Of a DNA stretch of 64,000 nt, positions 1-11,881 are shown piece after piece. Source of the stretch: Calycina herbarum (taxonomy: Eukaryota > Ascomycota > Leotiomycetes > Helotiales > Pezizellaceae); assembly GCA_001414485.1 (NCBI GenBank), contig LLEY01000065.1, positions 62,001-126,000 of the forward strand, written 5' to 3'. A program made the translations under genes and the position numbers. Positions within the stretch are counted from its first letter, which is position 1. Every line of letters starts with the position of its first letter. The notes beneath the pieces were generated by a model that ran no database searches, was not told where the DNA came from, and worked only from the letters and a program-made list of their open reading frames with translations.

Positions 1-1474
1 TATAAAGGATAACGTATTAGAAAGAACTAGGTATAACGATTTATATAACGACGTCTAGAACTAAAGACGTATTTTAATTACGTTTACGATTTCTAAAAAG
101 CTTTATACGAAGATTCTAAGCTAATTAGCACGTGGTTTCGACTAGTAGAGAATATATAGGCGAAATATAGGATCTAAGACTACGATTTCTATAACTTTAA
201 TAAGACTAGTTTTATAATAGGTATTATCTATACTAGAATAGTTATTATACGCGCTGATCGACGTAGTAGAGATAAGGCTATCTAACTAGGTAATCGGGAA
301 TAAGCTATAGTAATTATTTATATTAATAAAGAGGGTTTAAGCATCTCTCTATTCTTAGTAGTTTAAGAGAAAAATCACCTTACTAGTTAGTATACTAAGA
401 GCGGTCTTCCTAATAACTAGGTTATTAAACTAACTAGTAATAGATAGACTAATAATAAGACGGGCTTAGAATAGCTAGAACACTTCGATAAGTATACTCG
501 TAGTTATATAAAAGAGCTATATCGAATATTAGTTCTAGATAGATATAAGAGTTATAAATCAGTAGTATTCTAAGAGTATTATAAGTTATATAATATTATT
601 ACTCTTTACCTACCTTCTTATTTATCTTATCTAACCTAGCTACTTAACGTTAGATGTTTTAGTATTCTTAAACATATATATAAGCGTTAAATTAAGACCT
701 TTATTAAAGCTTATATAAACTATATTACTAAGGTTAAGTTCTTTCTTATGTTTTATATAGCCTATAACTAGTTAATAACAACCTAAAACGCTAAAGCTAG
801 GTTCTATAGAGCTGGTCTAGTACCTCTAGAACCCTAGACTATAATCTTAAAGCTTAATATTAAGTTATAGACTCCTATACCTACCAGACCCCTCTCTGCC
901 GACGCTACCTCTTAGGTCTCCTAGACTCCTCGTAACCCTTCTAAAGCTCTTTCGTAATCAACTCTTATTAAAGATTATATTACTTATTACTAAGAAAGCT
1001 CGCTAATATCTATTTTCTAGACAATCACTTTATTAGTAAAAGGTATAAAGCGATTAGCTTATAAGGTAACCCTCTTATTAGCTAAGGTCTATATACTTCG
1101 AATAGTAAATAAAGCTCTTAATAAACGCCGGAGAGCTAAAAATACCCGTGTCTAAGAAGGAGGTATACTTACTATAGAGAATATATAAGACGGATTAGCT
1201 TAGAAGAATACGAAGGAGCAGGTTCGACGTAATAAGCGCTCTAGAGAGAGTAAAGAAGATAAAAGACAAACGACTTAGTAACGTTATAATACTTATAGAA
1301 AAACTAGTTATAATATATAGACGTGTTAAGAAGTTATAGATATATCTAGTTTATTAGATTTTAAGTAGTTTTAATTAATTTAATTTATTATAGTAGTTTT
1401 ATTATATTTTAAAGTAGTAGAGTAGGAAAAAATTCACAAGGTTCTAATAATTATAAGATCCTAGTATACTACGT
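1..1474 (+). mobile_element. pogo/Fot1-like DNA transposon, family 1, copy 1 (5' end outside window, RIP-degraded)
   Basis: The sequence is collinear with the complete copy at 11882-13742 and ends in the same terminal inverted repeat (right end TAGTATACTACGT), followed by a TA target duplication at 1475-1476. About 390 bp of its 5' end lie left of the window. Translated on the plus strand it gives the DDE region of a pogo-type transposase. A LVLDR/YKSYKS block (normally LVLDGHxSH) lies around 525-560, and the Gln/Trp-to-stop changes are those made by C-to-T and G-to-A mutation. CpA and TpG are nearly absent while CpG persists, which is the RIP pattern. No intact reading frame remains. Confidence 0.88.
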
Positions 1475-1476
1475 TA

Positions 1477-2038
1477 TTTATTTATTATATATTAAGCTAA
1501 CTAAAAACTATTATAAATAACTTAGATACTCTTATTAAGAGATAATAAAAGCCGCTGTCTACTGTAGCTTATCACTGCTTACCCGCCTCTACGTATAAGA
1601 AAAAAGACGCCGATTTAAAGTATATACTACTCTATAAAACCTTACTCTTTCTACGATACCACGGTATATTACGTAGTCAAAGAAAGTCACAAAAATATAA
1701 TAAAAATTCTAATCGATCCCTAGAACCGTCTTGAAGAAGTGTCTTAAGTCTTACAACTTTTCAACAGGTGGTTGTGGTTGTATTGAGGTAGAAGCTGGTG
1801 TGCCTTAAATTAGCGTCGTTTTTCTCATACGTAGAGCCCGCTTCCCACCTTCGCCTCACCCTTAGCTTACCCAGTATTGCTGACAAAGCAGGACCTGCAC
1901 ACGTTGTGTGACATTGACAACTGTCAAGGCAGCCGCACAAGGTTGTCCATATCGACATTACCAACCTCACTTTCTTCAGAGCCTTCTGTCTTATCACATT
2001 TTGTGTTCAATACGACAAAATCTGGAAACAAAGGAACG
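1477..2038. other. AT-rich spacer grading into the HET gene promoter
   Basis: From 1477 to about 1735 the sequence is AT-rich and looks RIP-affected, but it shows no repeat end I can identify. From about 1740 base composition becomes normal and this part is presumably promoter and 5' UTR of the HET gene. No other gene is visible. Confidence 0.5.
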
Positions 2039-4057
2039 ATGCAGTATATGCCGTTAGATCCTTCCAAATCGGAGATCAGGCTGATTAAACTTCACCCAAG
2101 GCCTGCGAATACTTCTACACAAAGAGACCTCACCCCACGATGCGACCTTATTCATGTCTCACTAGACGATAAGCCAGATTATGCCGCTTTGTCATATACT
2201 TGGGGAGATCCACGAGATACGGAAATGATAACTGTTGGGCTGAGTTCGGTCCCCGTGACACAAAATCTGTATTCCTCTTTAGAGCACCTACGGTACGACA
2301 AAACAGTCAGGGTTATCTGGATAGATGCTCTCTGTATCAACCAAGGGGACAACGAAGAAAAGAGCTGGCAGGTACAGCTTATGAGAGAGATCTATCAACG
2401 TGCGTCTTTTGTAACTATTTGGCTTGGTCCGGCAGACGGCACTAGCGACCATGTCATGGACTTCTTGCGTCAAATGGGCACACGAGCGATGCGCTTCGGT
2501 CTCGACGGCGGCCCTGATCTCATAAGGACAGTTAATGCACAGTGGAGAAGTCTGGCTTCTCAACCCCCATCGTTCCGTGACACGAGCAGGCAACGAGTCA
2601 CTATAATAGCTGAAAAACGCACGGAGCCCGACAAGCATTTTATAATGGGAGACTTGAACGAACTCTATTATAGTATCAGTGGCTCTCATGGAGAGGATTG
2701 TCTATTTCCGGTGGAGGAGATGGCTGATCTGTTCGAACGTCCATGGTGGGGCCGGACTTGGGTTTTGCAAGAAATATCACTGGCTCAAAAAGCAGGTTTC
2801 GCCTGTGGGACCAAACGCCTCAGCAGACGCTGCTGCACAGCTGCTCTCAATGCATTCAAGGCCTTGGCATTTGTATTCCAGGAGATGAAGCTGTTGGAGG
2901 GAGCTGTATTTACTTCAACAGCATATCAAAGATCAGTGGCCATGGCGGGTTTTGATTGGCGCCCAACTCTTCAGCTTGCCATGTGGGATACTCAAAGGTA
3001 CAGTCCATATCCGTTGCTCGCGCTACTTCGAGCAACATGCATATCGGTATTCGGCCTAGAGGTGTTAGATCCCCGAGACAAAATATATGGGCTTTTAGGT
3101 CTAGCAGCTGACAGAGATCAGCTAAAGGAGTTCGGGGTCCAACCAGACTACAGCAAATCATGCCAAGAGGTATATATATCCGTTACCTCTTCGATGCTAA
3201 GACAAGGGCATGTATCTGTTCTTTCCCTAAACTCCTTCCCCAAAACTCTGATTGGCTTGCCGTCATGGGTTCCGGACTGGTCCCGGCCATTGGGAATCTC
3301 TCTTCAAGGAACCGGCATCGATCATATGACCCTGGAGCCCGAGTACAAAGCCTCAGGATCACTCCTTCCAAGGTCTCCACTTTTCAACCGCGTTGGAGCA
3401 ACAACAAGCGTATCGGTATCAGGCTTCATTTACGATGAGCTCCACGACATTGGGGCGACATGGGCAGAATTCTATCCACTTCAGGACACAATATCTGATG
3501 CATTTGTCGCAGCGAAGAAGCTACTAGCAGAACTAGTTCGACTGAGTATTCTTCGAGGGGAAGTATACAAAACCCTAAAAGAACGTATCTGTGGTGCCAC
3601 TCGAACAACAACAGCAGAAATCGGATACAACGAGACAGGGAGGTGGGTCAGAATTGGAAATAGGCGTTATGACACTGCAGCGTCCCTATTGATGATTCAA
3701 GTCAATGATGACCCTGATGAGACGAGACTTCTCAGTTCTGAACTCGCGCTTATTATGAGCGATGAAGTCCAGACAGCTTTTGACCTGCGTGATGCTGCCA
3801 AGTTTTGCGGCGAGATCGACGCCAAGGCTCGTGGGAGGAAGCCATTTGTGACTAAGAAGGGGCATCTGGGCCTTGGGCTTGATCACGTCGAGCCTGGTGA
3901 TGCCGTTGCTGTGTTGATTGGCTGTCAGGTCCCATTTGTGCTGCGAAAGAGTGTGGGTGGGAGATACAAAATTGTTGGTGAGGCGTATGTGGATAGGATC
4001 ATGGATGGTGAAGCGATGGTGGGGAGGGAGATTGTTGGGGTTCTTGAGTTGATTTGA
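2039..4057 (+). CDS. HET-domain (heterokaryon incompatibility) protein
   Basis: The protein has 672 residues and no intron. The HET domain is N-terminal. It opens with IRLIKL at about residues 13-18, followed by the signature YAALSYTWGD (48-57), VTQNLYSSL, and WIDALCINQ (94-102), then a conserved WLGPADG block. A second conserved stretch (FERPWWGRTWVLQEI) lies in the middle. The long C-terminal part (GLGLDHVEPGDAVAVL..) is the usual tail of fungal HET proteins. These proteins trigger programmed cell death after non-self fusion, or act in related NLR-like immunity; the partner here is unknown. The frame is open upstream to about 1877 without ATG, so I chose the ATG at 2039; the ATG at 2048 is also possible. 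The gene is intact although RIP-mutated transposons lie within about 600 bp on both sides. Confidence 0.93.
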   Translation: MQYMPLDPSKSEIRLIKLHPRPANTSTQRDLTPRCDLIHVSLDDKPDYAALSYTWGDPRDTEMITVGLSSVPVTQNLYSSLEHLRYDKTVRVIWIDALCINQGDNEEKSWQVQLMREIYQRASFVTIWLGPADGTSDHVMDFLRQMGTRAMRFGLDGGPDLIRTVNAQWRSLASQPPSFRDTSRQRVTIIAEKRTEPDKHFIMGDLNELYYSISGSHGEDCLFPVEEMADLFERPWWGRTWVLQEISLAQKAGFACGTKRLSRRCCTAALNAFKALAFVFQEMKLLEGAVFTSTAYQRSVAMAGFDWRPTLQLAMWDTQRYSPYPLLALLRATCISVFGLEVLDPRDKIYGLLGLAADRDQLKEFGVQPDYSKSCQEVYISVTSSMLRQGHVSVLSLNSFPKTLIGLPSWVPDWSRPLGISLQGTGIDHMTLEPEYKASGSLLPRSPLFNRVGATTSVSVSGFIYDELHDIGATWAEFYPLQDTISDAFVAAKKLLAELVRLSILRGEVYKTLKERICGATRTTTAEIGYNETGRWVRIGNRRYDTAASLLMIQVNDDPDETRLLSSELALIMSDEVQTAFDLRDAAKFCGEIDAKARGRKPFVTKKGHLGLGLDHVEPGDAVAVLIGCQVPFVLRKSVGGRYKIVGEAYVDRIMDGEAMVGREIVGVLELI

Positions 4058-4628
4058 GATGCAGCAGAATGGATTTGTATTGTTTCGTATTATCACATTC
4101 TTTGGGTGAATACAAAATCAGGCTTGAAGAGGCTCCAGGAGAGCGCTGCCCTTGCAATTGTCCTTGAGGCAGTCATTAGGATGGAGGAACGGATAACCTG
4201 GTGAGGGGATATGTAAGTTGGGTCCGAGGAATTGTATGCTCCCGCTTTCTCAAGTATTTGTTGTGGCAAAAAATATTATGCGATATATGAGAACAAAATT
4301 GATTTACGTTGATAGTTACTTGAACTAAGACTCAAGCACGCAATCGAGAGGCCCTGCTCTAATATGCTAGCATCTGAGGTATATACTTCGAGAGTAAAGC
4401 TAGAAATTCGCTTAGAGCAAGCTATTTTCTAGTACAAAGACTTTTCGCTTAAAAAAGCAAAGCATAGAATATATATTAAAAGCCTCTTTTCAAAGATTTT
4501 AACAAATATAAAGAATATAATCAACTCTTTAAACTCTACTAACTAGTATTTCAAAGCCTTAGTAATAGTAACTTATTTATCTAGAATTAATTAATTTATC
4601 TAAGAAATATAGAGAATATAACTATATA
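4058..4628. other. HET gene 3' flank and AT-rich outer repeat remnant
   Basis: 4058-4380 has normal composition and is presumably 3' UTR and intergenic. From about 4380 to the TA at 4629-4630 the sequence is AT-rich and RIP-like. It matches in character the AT-rich DNA resuming at 18065, so the two pieces were probably one stretch before the pogo-like element inserted. Confidence 0.45.
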
Positions 4629-5028
4629 TAACGTGGTACACCAGGACCCCGGACACCCCAGGACCTCGGACACTTTTCCTCACCCCACTACCTAGATGTA
4701 AGATTAAATCACTACAACATATAACATTTACTTAAACTACTCGAAATCTGATGAACTAATTACATCTATAGCTTTATAACACGTTCGCGTATTATAACCA
4801 CTCTTTCCGCAAGTTCTACAACGTCGAATAGTCGATTGCCCCTCATTTTGATCACCCTTCCTAGAACACTTATCCTTTTGTACTTGCTCCTTAGCATCCC
4901 GCTGAGCTAATATGTCCTGTATATTCTCTATAGTAAGTACACCTCCTTGACAGACCCGGGTCTTTTTGGCTCTACGACGTTTGCTAAGTGCCTTATTTTC
5001 CTTACGAAGAGTCTAGACTTCGGCTATT

Positions 5029-5478
5029 TATAACGAAACTCAAACGAACTAAACAAAGATGACTAAGTCTCGAAGGTTGGTATGTAGGTAAGAAGTATAG
5101 ATGCGCCGGGTTGTTTACTTAGAAGTGAACTCGTTACTTATATCAAAGATGCTAAATAAGATAATAAGATTAATAACTAAAGTTAAGTACGAAGCTCCTA
5201 TCTAATAGCAGACGTGCCAGTCTTATATAAAACCCTTCGTGCTACCTGGATCCTTATATAGGCCTGGATCCCTAGATCTCTTATAGATCCCTTATAGGAT
5301 CTAATAGAATCTATTACGTAACTACTAACAGTTATCTAATAGTAAGATCCTAGAATTCCTAAATACCTTTTATATTACTAATTCCCTTCTATATTACCTT
5401 CTATTTCCTAGATATTATATCTTATCTTATTAGAGCGCTGTCTAGACTACTTTACTATATATAACGTGATTTATAATA
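5029..5478 (-). repeat. 3' LTR of gypsy element A
   Basis: 450 bp, opening TATAACGAAACTC and closing GTGATTTATAATA on the plus strand. These are RIP-altered forms of the TGTAACG..CGTAACA ends seen in the better preserved LTRs. It shares the R-U5-like half with the other LTRs, but its U3-like part (tandem GATCC/GATCT-rich segment around 5265-5345) differs from that of element B. Confidence 0.88.
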
Positions 5479-5559
5479 CTATCCCCTTCTTAGCCTAGCG
5501 TGTCCTTACGTTTAAGTATAAGCTAAGGAACTCGGTTAGGGTATTAGTAGTATCCTTTC

Positions 5560-6120
5560 CTTTCTATTATATCCTACTCTATATCGAAGAAGAAAGAAGA
5601 ACGAATACTTCTTATAAAAAGTATTAAAATAGTTTATAACAAAATATTACTATACTCCTACTATACTTCTTAAAAGTGTAGATGTTTTATTAATTCCTCT
5701 TAATCCTCTTAATATTCTAAATATATCTAGTTAAAGCTAAAATATAATAAGACTAACAACGCTTAGAAGAAGAACGTCCTCTATACTAGTAACTAAGCCT
5801 TTATTAAAAGATAAGAGGAGAAGCTAGAGAGAGAGAAGGAGAAGGCGACGATAAGGATTCTATAGTTACGAAAGTAGAAGGCCTTTCTAAAAGAAAGGTA
5901 GTATAAAATATTCTATTAAGAGCTTTATTTCCTTAATAAACTTAACACTACTAAGGAGGTAGAAAAGAAAAAGAAGGAGGAGAAAGAAAGAGAGGAAAGA
6001 GAATAGTAAGAGACAGAGGTTACCTATCTAGTAGCCTTACCTATTCCTGTCGGTTTCTAATCTAAGATAGGTCTTAACCTAGCCTTTCTTAAAGCCTTTC
6101 TTTTAGACTACGAGATATAG
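5560..6120 (+). pseudogene. Degraded accessory frame antisense to gag-pol in element A
   Basis: The plus strand, opposite to gag-pol, reads as a Lys/Glu-rich protein of coiled-coil type (for example KLEREKEKA near 5821 and VEKKKKEEKEREERE near 5959-6003). It ends ..FLKAFLLDYEI at the TAG 6118-6120. In-frame stops are TAG and TAA, as expected if RIP converted CAG and CAA. The frame resembles the antisense frame in element B (ending FLKIFLINYLI), so it is a shared component and not chance. The start is not defined because RIP destroys ATG. Function is unknown. Confidence 0.5.
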
Positions 6121-7469
6121 ATAAACCTAGGTTTTACTAGTAGAATTTCTAAAGTTCTACTAGGTAATAGTTAAGATTACTTCTTAGTTCCTAAGTATTC
6201 TCTAAGTATAGGTAATCTAACTATTTAACTAAGTACTTAACTTATCTTTTAATAAGTTTATAGTTAAGAATCCTCTTAACTTTATACTTAGTATTTAGGT
6301 TTACTAGTTAAATTTCTATAAGTAGAGCTAGTAGTACTCCTAGTAGTACTAGTTTAAGTAGGGATATATAGAATATTAGATAGATGTTTATTATCTATAA
6401 TAGTACTAATTTATAATTTAAAGATCCTCTAACTTATTTAATTTTAAATAGTCTAAGTTTTTTATAATCTAGTTTATTACTTAGTCTTTTTATATTAATA
6501 TTTTTTTATACTAGGTAGACTTTATCTCTCTTTTTTAGTATTAGCTCTTAACTATATTATTTATTATAATAGTATATATTTCTTTTAGTAATAAACTATA
6601 AGTCTTCTATAAATTCTTTATATAACTCTTTAATTTTTATAACTTAAATATAAGTAAGCTAATTATTAATAGTTATAGATAGTAGTTCTTAGTATATTAT
6701 TAATTTATATCTAAAGTTAGTATAGAATAGTATAATAAGTATTATTTCTATTATTAAACTATTATAGATAAACTATATTAAAGGTAGTAGTTCTACTTAG
6801 TTATTTTACTAGTAGTTTATATAATAATAAAGATATATTTTAACTACTTAATTTATTTATTTATTTCCTTTATTTATCTAAGAGTAAAAAGCTATAGAAA
6901 GCTTTCTTTTTATACTTAATTATTTTATAAGAGTAATCTAAAATTTAAAAGTAAAGAGTTTATCTTTATCTAAGAGTATTTCTTCTAGTAGTTTATATCT
7001 TAAGACTACTTTTTTAAGAAATACGAATACTAATTCCTTAGCTATACTTAACTCTATATATAGTACTAAAATTATATATTTTATAAGTTGTTCTATAATA
7101 ACTAGGATCGAGTTATACTTAACACTTATTATTAGATCTTTAGATTTTAAAAGTTTAATAATAAAATCCTAAGATATTAATTTCTAAGGTATCTATAGTA
7201 TTAGAGTAGTATTTATCTATTTATAAGAAGTATAATAGAAAGCCTTATTCCTAGTATAAGTATTATATTCTACTATTACTTCTTTAACTATCGTAGATAA
7301 TCGATTAATATAGTAGTATTATTTTATCTTCTAGAGAGTTTAACAAACTCTCTAGTATTTATAAGCTAGTACTAAATAATATTCTTTAATAAATTCTCTT
7401 ATATATAAATCTAAAACCTATAACTTTCTATTTCTATATCTTTCTTTATTATTATACTTATTTATAATA

Positions 7470-9320
7470 ACGTGTTTTATAAGCAAGTCGCCTATATAAG
7501 CGAGTCGCCTACTTTCCTCGTCGCGTACTATATACTACCTTTAAATTATAATAGCTTAATACTATAACGTTTAATTACCTTCTTAAGAAGCTAATATTAT
7601 TTTAGTAATCTAAGAACTCGAAAACAACGCGTTATTAACTAAACGAAGCGCTATAAAGATTTACTATATTCCTTGAAAGACTCTCTCCGATCGACGTACT
7701 AGAAAGCTCTTACGACGCGATTACTAGCCTAATTCGAAAAAGCTTACAAAGCTAGAGAAGGAGGCAATAGTTAGATATATATTAGAGTTAGATTCGTAAG
7801 AGTTTTCGCCTATAAGGGATATAGTATAAGATATAGCTAATAATCTACTAAGAGAGCGCGACAGAAAGCCTATAGATAGGAACTAGCTAGATAACTTTAT
7901 AAAACGTATATCTAAGCTTAAAACTTAATAGAGTCGTTTATACGATCGTTAGCGAGCTTTAACTAAGGATCCGTGAGTTATTAGCCTATAGTTTACGCTT
8001 ATATAGTCTATTAAAGAGAAATATAGTATTTAAGATAAGGATATTTATAACTTTAATAAAAGTAGCTTTATAATAGGAGTTATTTCGTTCTAACTTATTA
8101 TTATAAGCTTAGAAACGCGTAGGAAGCGAAAGTAAGTTTAGCTAGGTAATCGCGAGTAGGTTATAGTTATTTAGAGAGTTAACGTAATAGAATAGATAAT
8201 TCTACTATTTATTATATTCGCGGGTAAAGTACTTATTTCTACCTAGTACTAAGATATATATATACTATATAATTAGGTAATTAAGGTTAGTAATAATAGC
8301 TAGATAAATAATAAGCTTAGAGTTATATAGTTAAAGTATTTTAACAAGTATATAAAGATATAAAGTGTAGAAGAATATTATTTATTAATTATTAATAGTT
8401 ATAAAAGCTATAACTTACTTAAATTCTAGTAACTCTATAAAGACTTAAATATTATTACTCTCTATATACCTTTATACTTATTATATCTACTATAGCCACT
8501 TAATATAGTCTGCTTCTCGCTATTAAAGTAAGCGTATAAAGCTAAGATATTAGGCTTAGCATAGAATTATATTAATTATATTACTAAAGAAACCTTTCTT
8601 CTCGCGTTTAAAGTAGCTTTTTATAAAGCATTTATAAAGGATAACATCTACGCGAGTTTTAAAGAGGCTAGGCTAGTTCTATATAGCCTAGAAGCTATGT
8701 TATCAAAGCTTGATTTAAAGCTTCGTACGCTAATACTAATAATACTAGAAGATACCTTATAGACACCTAAAATACTAAGTAATATATATGAAATAATAGC
8801 TTAATTAACGCTTATTCGAGATCGGATTTAAAGATATTAAGACTTGTTACCTAGTTCTATTATTCAGTCTCTTAATTAACTCGAAAAAAGCTTAACTAGA
8901 GTAATATATAATATAGTATTAATACGTAAGGAAATTACTAGTCTTTATATAATAACTAAGGCTATAACTAAGTGTAAAAGTTATAAGAGGAAGTATATTA
9001 AGAGTTAAGAGACATTAATAGTAGGCGACGTAGCTGATTTAATTATATCTAAGAAAAATAGTAGCTAGAAACAAGGTAAAGAGTCTAGGAAGAGAGTTCG
9101 CGTAGACAGGTACTATAGCCGTTGTAGTAAACTAGGTATAATTCTTATACTTATTAGATAGAAATATTAGATATAGAAGATAGCGAAAGTTCTAAAGAAT
9201 ACTAGATAGCTTCTATAGTAATAATAACTTTGTATAGTATTAAGTATTTTATATTATAATAACACTAGGTTGAAAAAGTAGGCGACTCGCTTATATAGGC
9301 GACTCGCTTATAAAACACGT
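7470..9320 (+). mobile_element. pogo/Fot1-like DNA transposon, family 2, inserted in element A
   Basis: An 1851-bp element with near-perfect terminal inverted repeats of about 43 bp (left ACGTGTTTTATAAGCAAGTC, right its complement ending TTATAAAACACGT), flanked by TA at 7468-7469 and 9321-9322. The inverted repeats contain a duplicated GCGACTCGCTTATA-like module. The plus strand shows a degraded pogo-type transposase, including DIYNFNKSSF near 8039-8070, corresponding to the FDxTGF block of the family. The TIR sequence differs from family 1. RIP-mutated and dead. Confidence 0.87.
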
Positions 9321-10051
9321 TATAATAAATATTAATAAAATCCCTTCTCTAGACTAGGTTAGATAGTATATCTTTCTATTTAACTAACTCTAGCTAATCC
9401 TTCTCCTATATCTACTATATCTTTCCTTACTATAGATTATTATCTCTTATAGTAGCGATTTTATAAATTATAAAGGCTAAGTCTCTATTCTTAAGAGTTT
9501 TTAAGATTATAATCTTCTTATACTCTTTATTTCCTTTATACCTAGGTTTCTAGCTAAGAGTATTAGCTTAAGCGTTTAATATTCTCTTTATATATTAAAT
9601 AATAATATTAAACTCTTCTAATATCTCTAACTATCTAGCTAACTATCTAGTTATAAGTTCCTTAGTTATTATAAACGTTCTAAGGTTCTTATAGTTAGAT
9701 AAAACTATAACTTAGTATTTTACTAGCTATAAATAGATTCTCTAGTATTCTAAAGCTAATACTATAATAAGTAATTCTCTATTAAAGATACTATAGTTTT
9801 ATTATACTAGGTTAAATATTTTTAAATAATATATAATAAGTATAAGTTTTCCTTTATTATTTAGTTATAAGTAAATCATACTTACTACTATGTTTAAAGC
9901 GTCTATTTTAATTATACTAGGTTTATTTATATTAAAATTATATAAAATAGGTTTTTTTATAAACCTTGCTTTAATTCTTTAAAAAGCGTTCTTAGCTTAT
10001 TTATTCTAAATAAACTTAATAGCCTTTTTTACTAGTACTAATATTAGTTTA

Positions 10052-10514
10052 TATAACGAAACTCAAATAAACTAAACAAAGATAACTAAGTCTCGAAGGT
10101 TAGTATATAGGTAAGAAGTATAGACGCGATAGGTTATTTACTTAGAAGTGAACTCGTTACTTATATCAAAGATATTAAACAAGATAATAAGATTAATAAC
10201 TAAAGTTAAGTACGAAGCTCCTATCTAATAGTAGAAGTGCTAGTCTTATATAGAACCTTCGTTCTCTAAGTACATCGCCTACATCGCTTGTATCGTCTAT
10301 ATCGCTCGCGATTAGAGCGATCAGGGCGATCAAGGCGATCACGTCACGTGACCACACGTGACTTCCAACAGTCTTACAACAGTGAGATCCTGAAACCCTC
10401 AACTGCCTTTCGTATTACTGATTTCCTTCTATGTTACCTTCCTTTTCTAGATGTTATATCTTATTCTATTAGAGCGCTATCTAAACTACTTACTATTTTC
10501 CGTGATTCGTAACA
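10052..10514 (-). repeat. Solo LTR (463 bp) inserted in element A
   Basis: The ends TATAACGAAAC and CGTGATTCGTAACA match the gypsy LTR ends. The 5-bp duplication GTTTA (10047-10051, 10515-10519) brackets it, and the flanking reverse-transcriptase sequence of element A rejoins exactly when it is removed. No internal region is present, so this is a recombination product. Its U3-like part is less mutated and carries a GCGATCA-rich array (10303-10345), unlike the LTRs of element A. Confidence 0.9.
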
Positions 10515-11881
10515 GTTTAGTAATCTTTGTATAGTCTTAGATAAACAAATAGTAGAAGTTTATAAATCTAAGAAAGGACTATATATCTTTTATATTCTCT
10601 AGTAATTTCTAGTTTAAAATATCTTAGATCTTTACTAGATCTATTTCTATTTTCTCTAGACTAAATACCTATCTTAGGAAAAGTGTCTAAGTTACTCTAA
10701 ACTTATATTTCAAGAGTTTTAATTAAGAGTTTACTTTTATAAGTTATTATAAAACTTCTTTAAAATATCTCTTATATTCTTCTTCTTTTTCTAAGAAGAT
10801 TAAGATATTATTTAGATAATAGATTACTATTACTTTTAGAAGATCTTCTAAAATATTATTATTTTATCTCTAATATATAGCTAGTATATTATATAGTTTA
10901 AATAGTATAATTATATATTTATAAAGACCTAATAGTAAAGCAAATACTATCTTCTATTTATCTCTAACTTTTATTTATATAAGTCTATAAACGTTTTATT
11001 AATCTAGTTTTATAAATTATACTACTTTATCTAACTTATCTTATAAGTATTAGCTAGGTAGTAGTAGATAAGCGTTCTTAACTATAGTATAATTTACTTC
11101 TTAGTAATTAATATATACTCTTTTCTCTAGGTTGTCTTTCTTTTTAATAATAAGTATATTTAAGATAATTAGTAACTTAGATTTCCTAATATACTTCTTT
11201 TTAATACCTTCTCTTATATAACTTTCTATTCCTTATAAGCTTTTCTAGTTATATAACTAAAGCTTCTACTTTAAAAAGTAATAACTCTCTTTTAATTTAA
11301 TCTTATAATCCTATAAGTAATATTCTAGTAAAGCTTATAAGTCTTCTAGATTTTTAAACAAAGCTTTAAATTCTCTATACTATATAGGTATTTCGTTATC
11401 AGCTGTCTTACTAACCTGTAAAAGACCCTAGATAAAGTATTCTAGTATCTTAGAAGAGGTAGCGCTAACCTTGTTCTAGCTTTATAGTTATAATTATAAA
11501 CCTATGTAATTATATTAACTAAAGGTTATTTTCTAAGTCTTCTAGTTAATATTTAGATTATATTCTTAAATCTATAGTATACTAAGTATTACTTCTTTAC
11601 TTTCTATCTTAATAATATTAAATTATATATCTAAATAGTATTCTTTAATATTAACTTTTATTAAAATAATCTACTAATTAATAACTCTATCCTAGTATAT
11701 AACGTCTATTCTATTAACTACCCTTAGGTAGTATAGCTTTATATCTCTAATTAGAACGTTTAGCTTTTTTAAAGCTATTAGAGAAATAAAGTTACCTATT
11801 ACTTCTAAGTCTATTATAACTTATAACTCCTTTTCTTATATTTTTATAGTTACTACTAACTGTCTTTCTTTTAAAGTAGTA

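Noticed and set aside
1877..2038. Upstream extension of the HET frame by 54 codons
   Set aside because: It begins at TTG with no ATG, and HET proteins normally start just before the IRLIKL block, as at 2039.
10193..10512. Open frames on both strands in the solo LTR
   Set aside because: They lie wholly within an LTR and reflect its GATCGC-type array.
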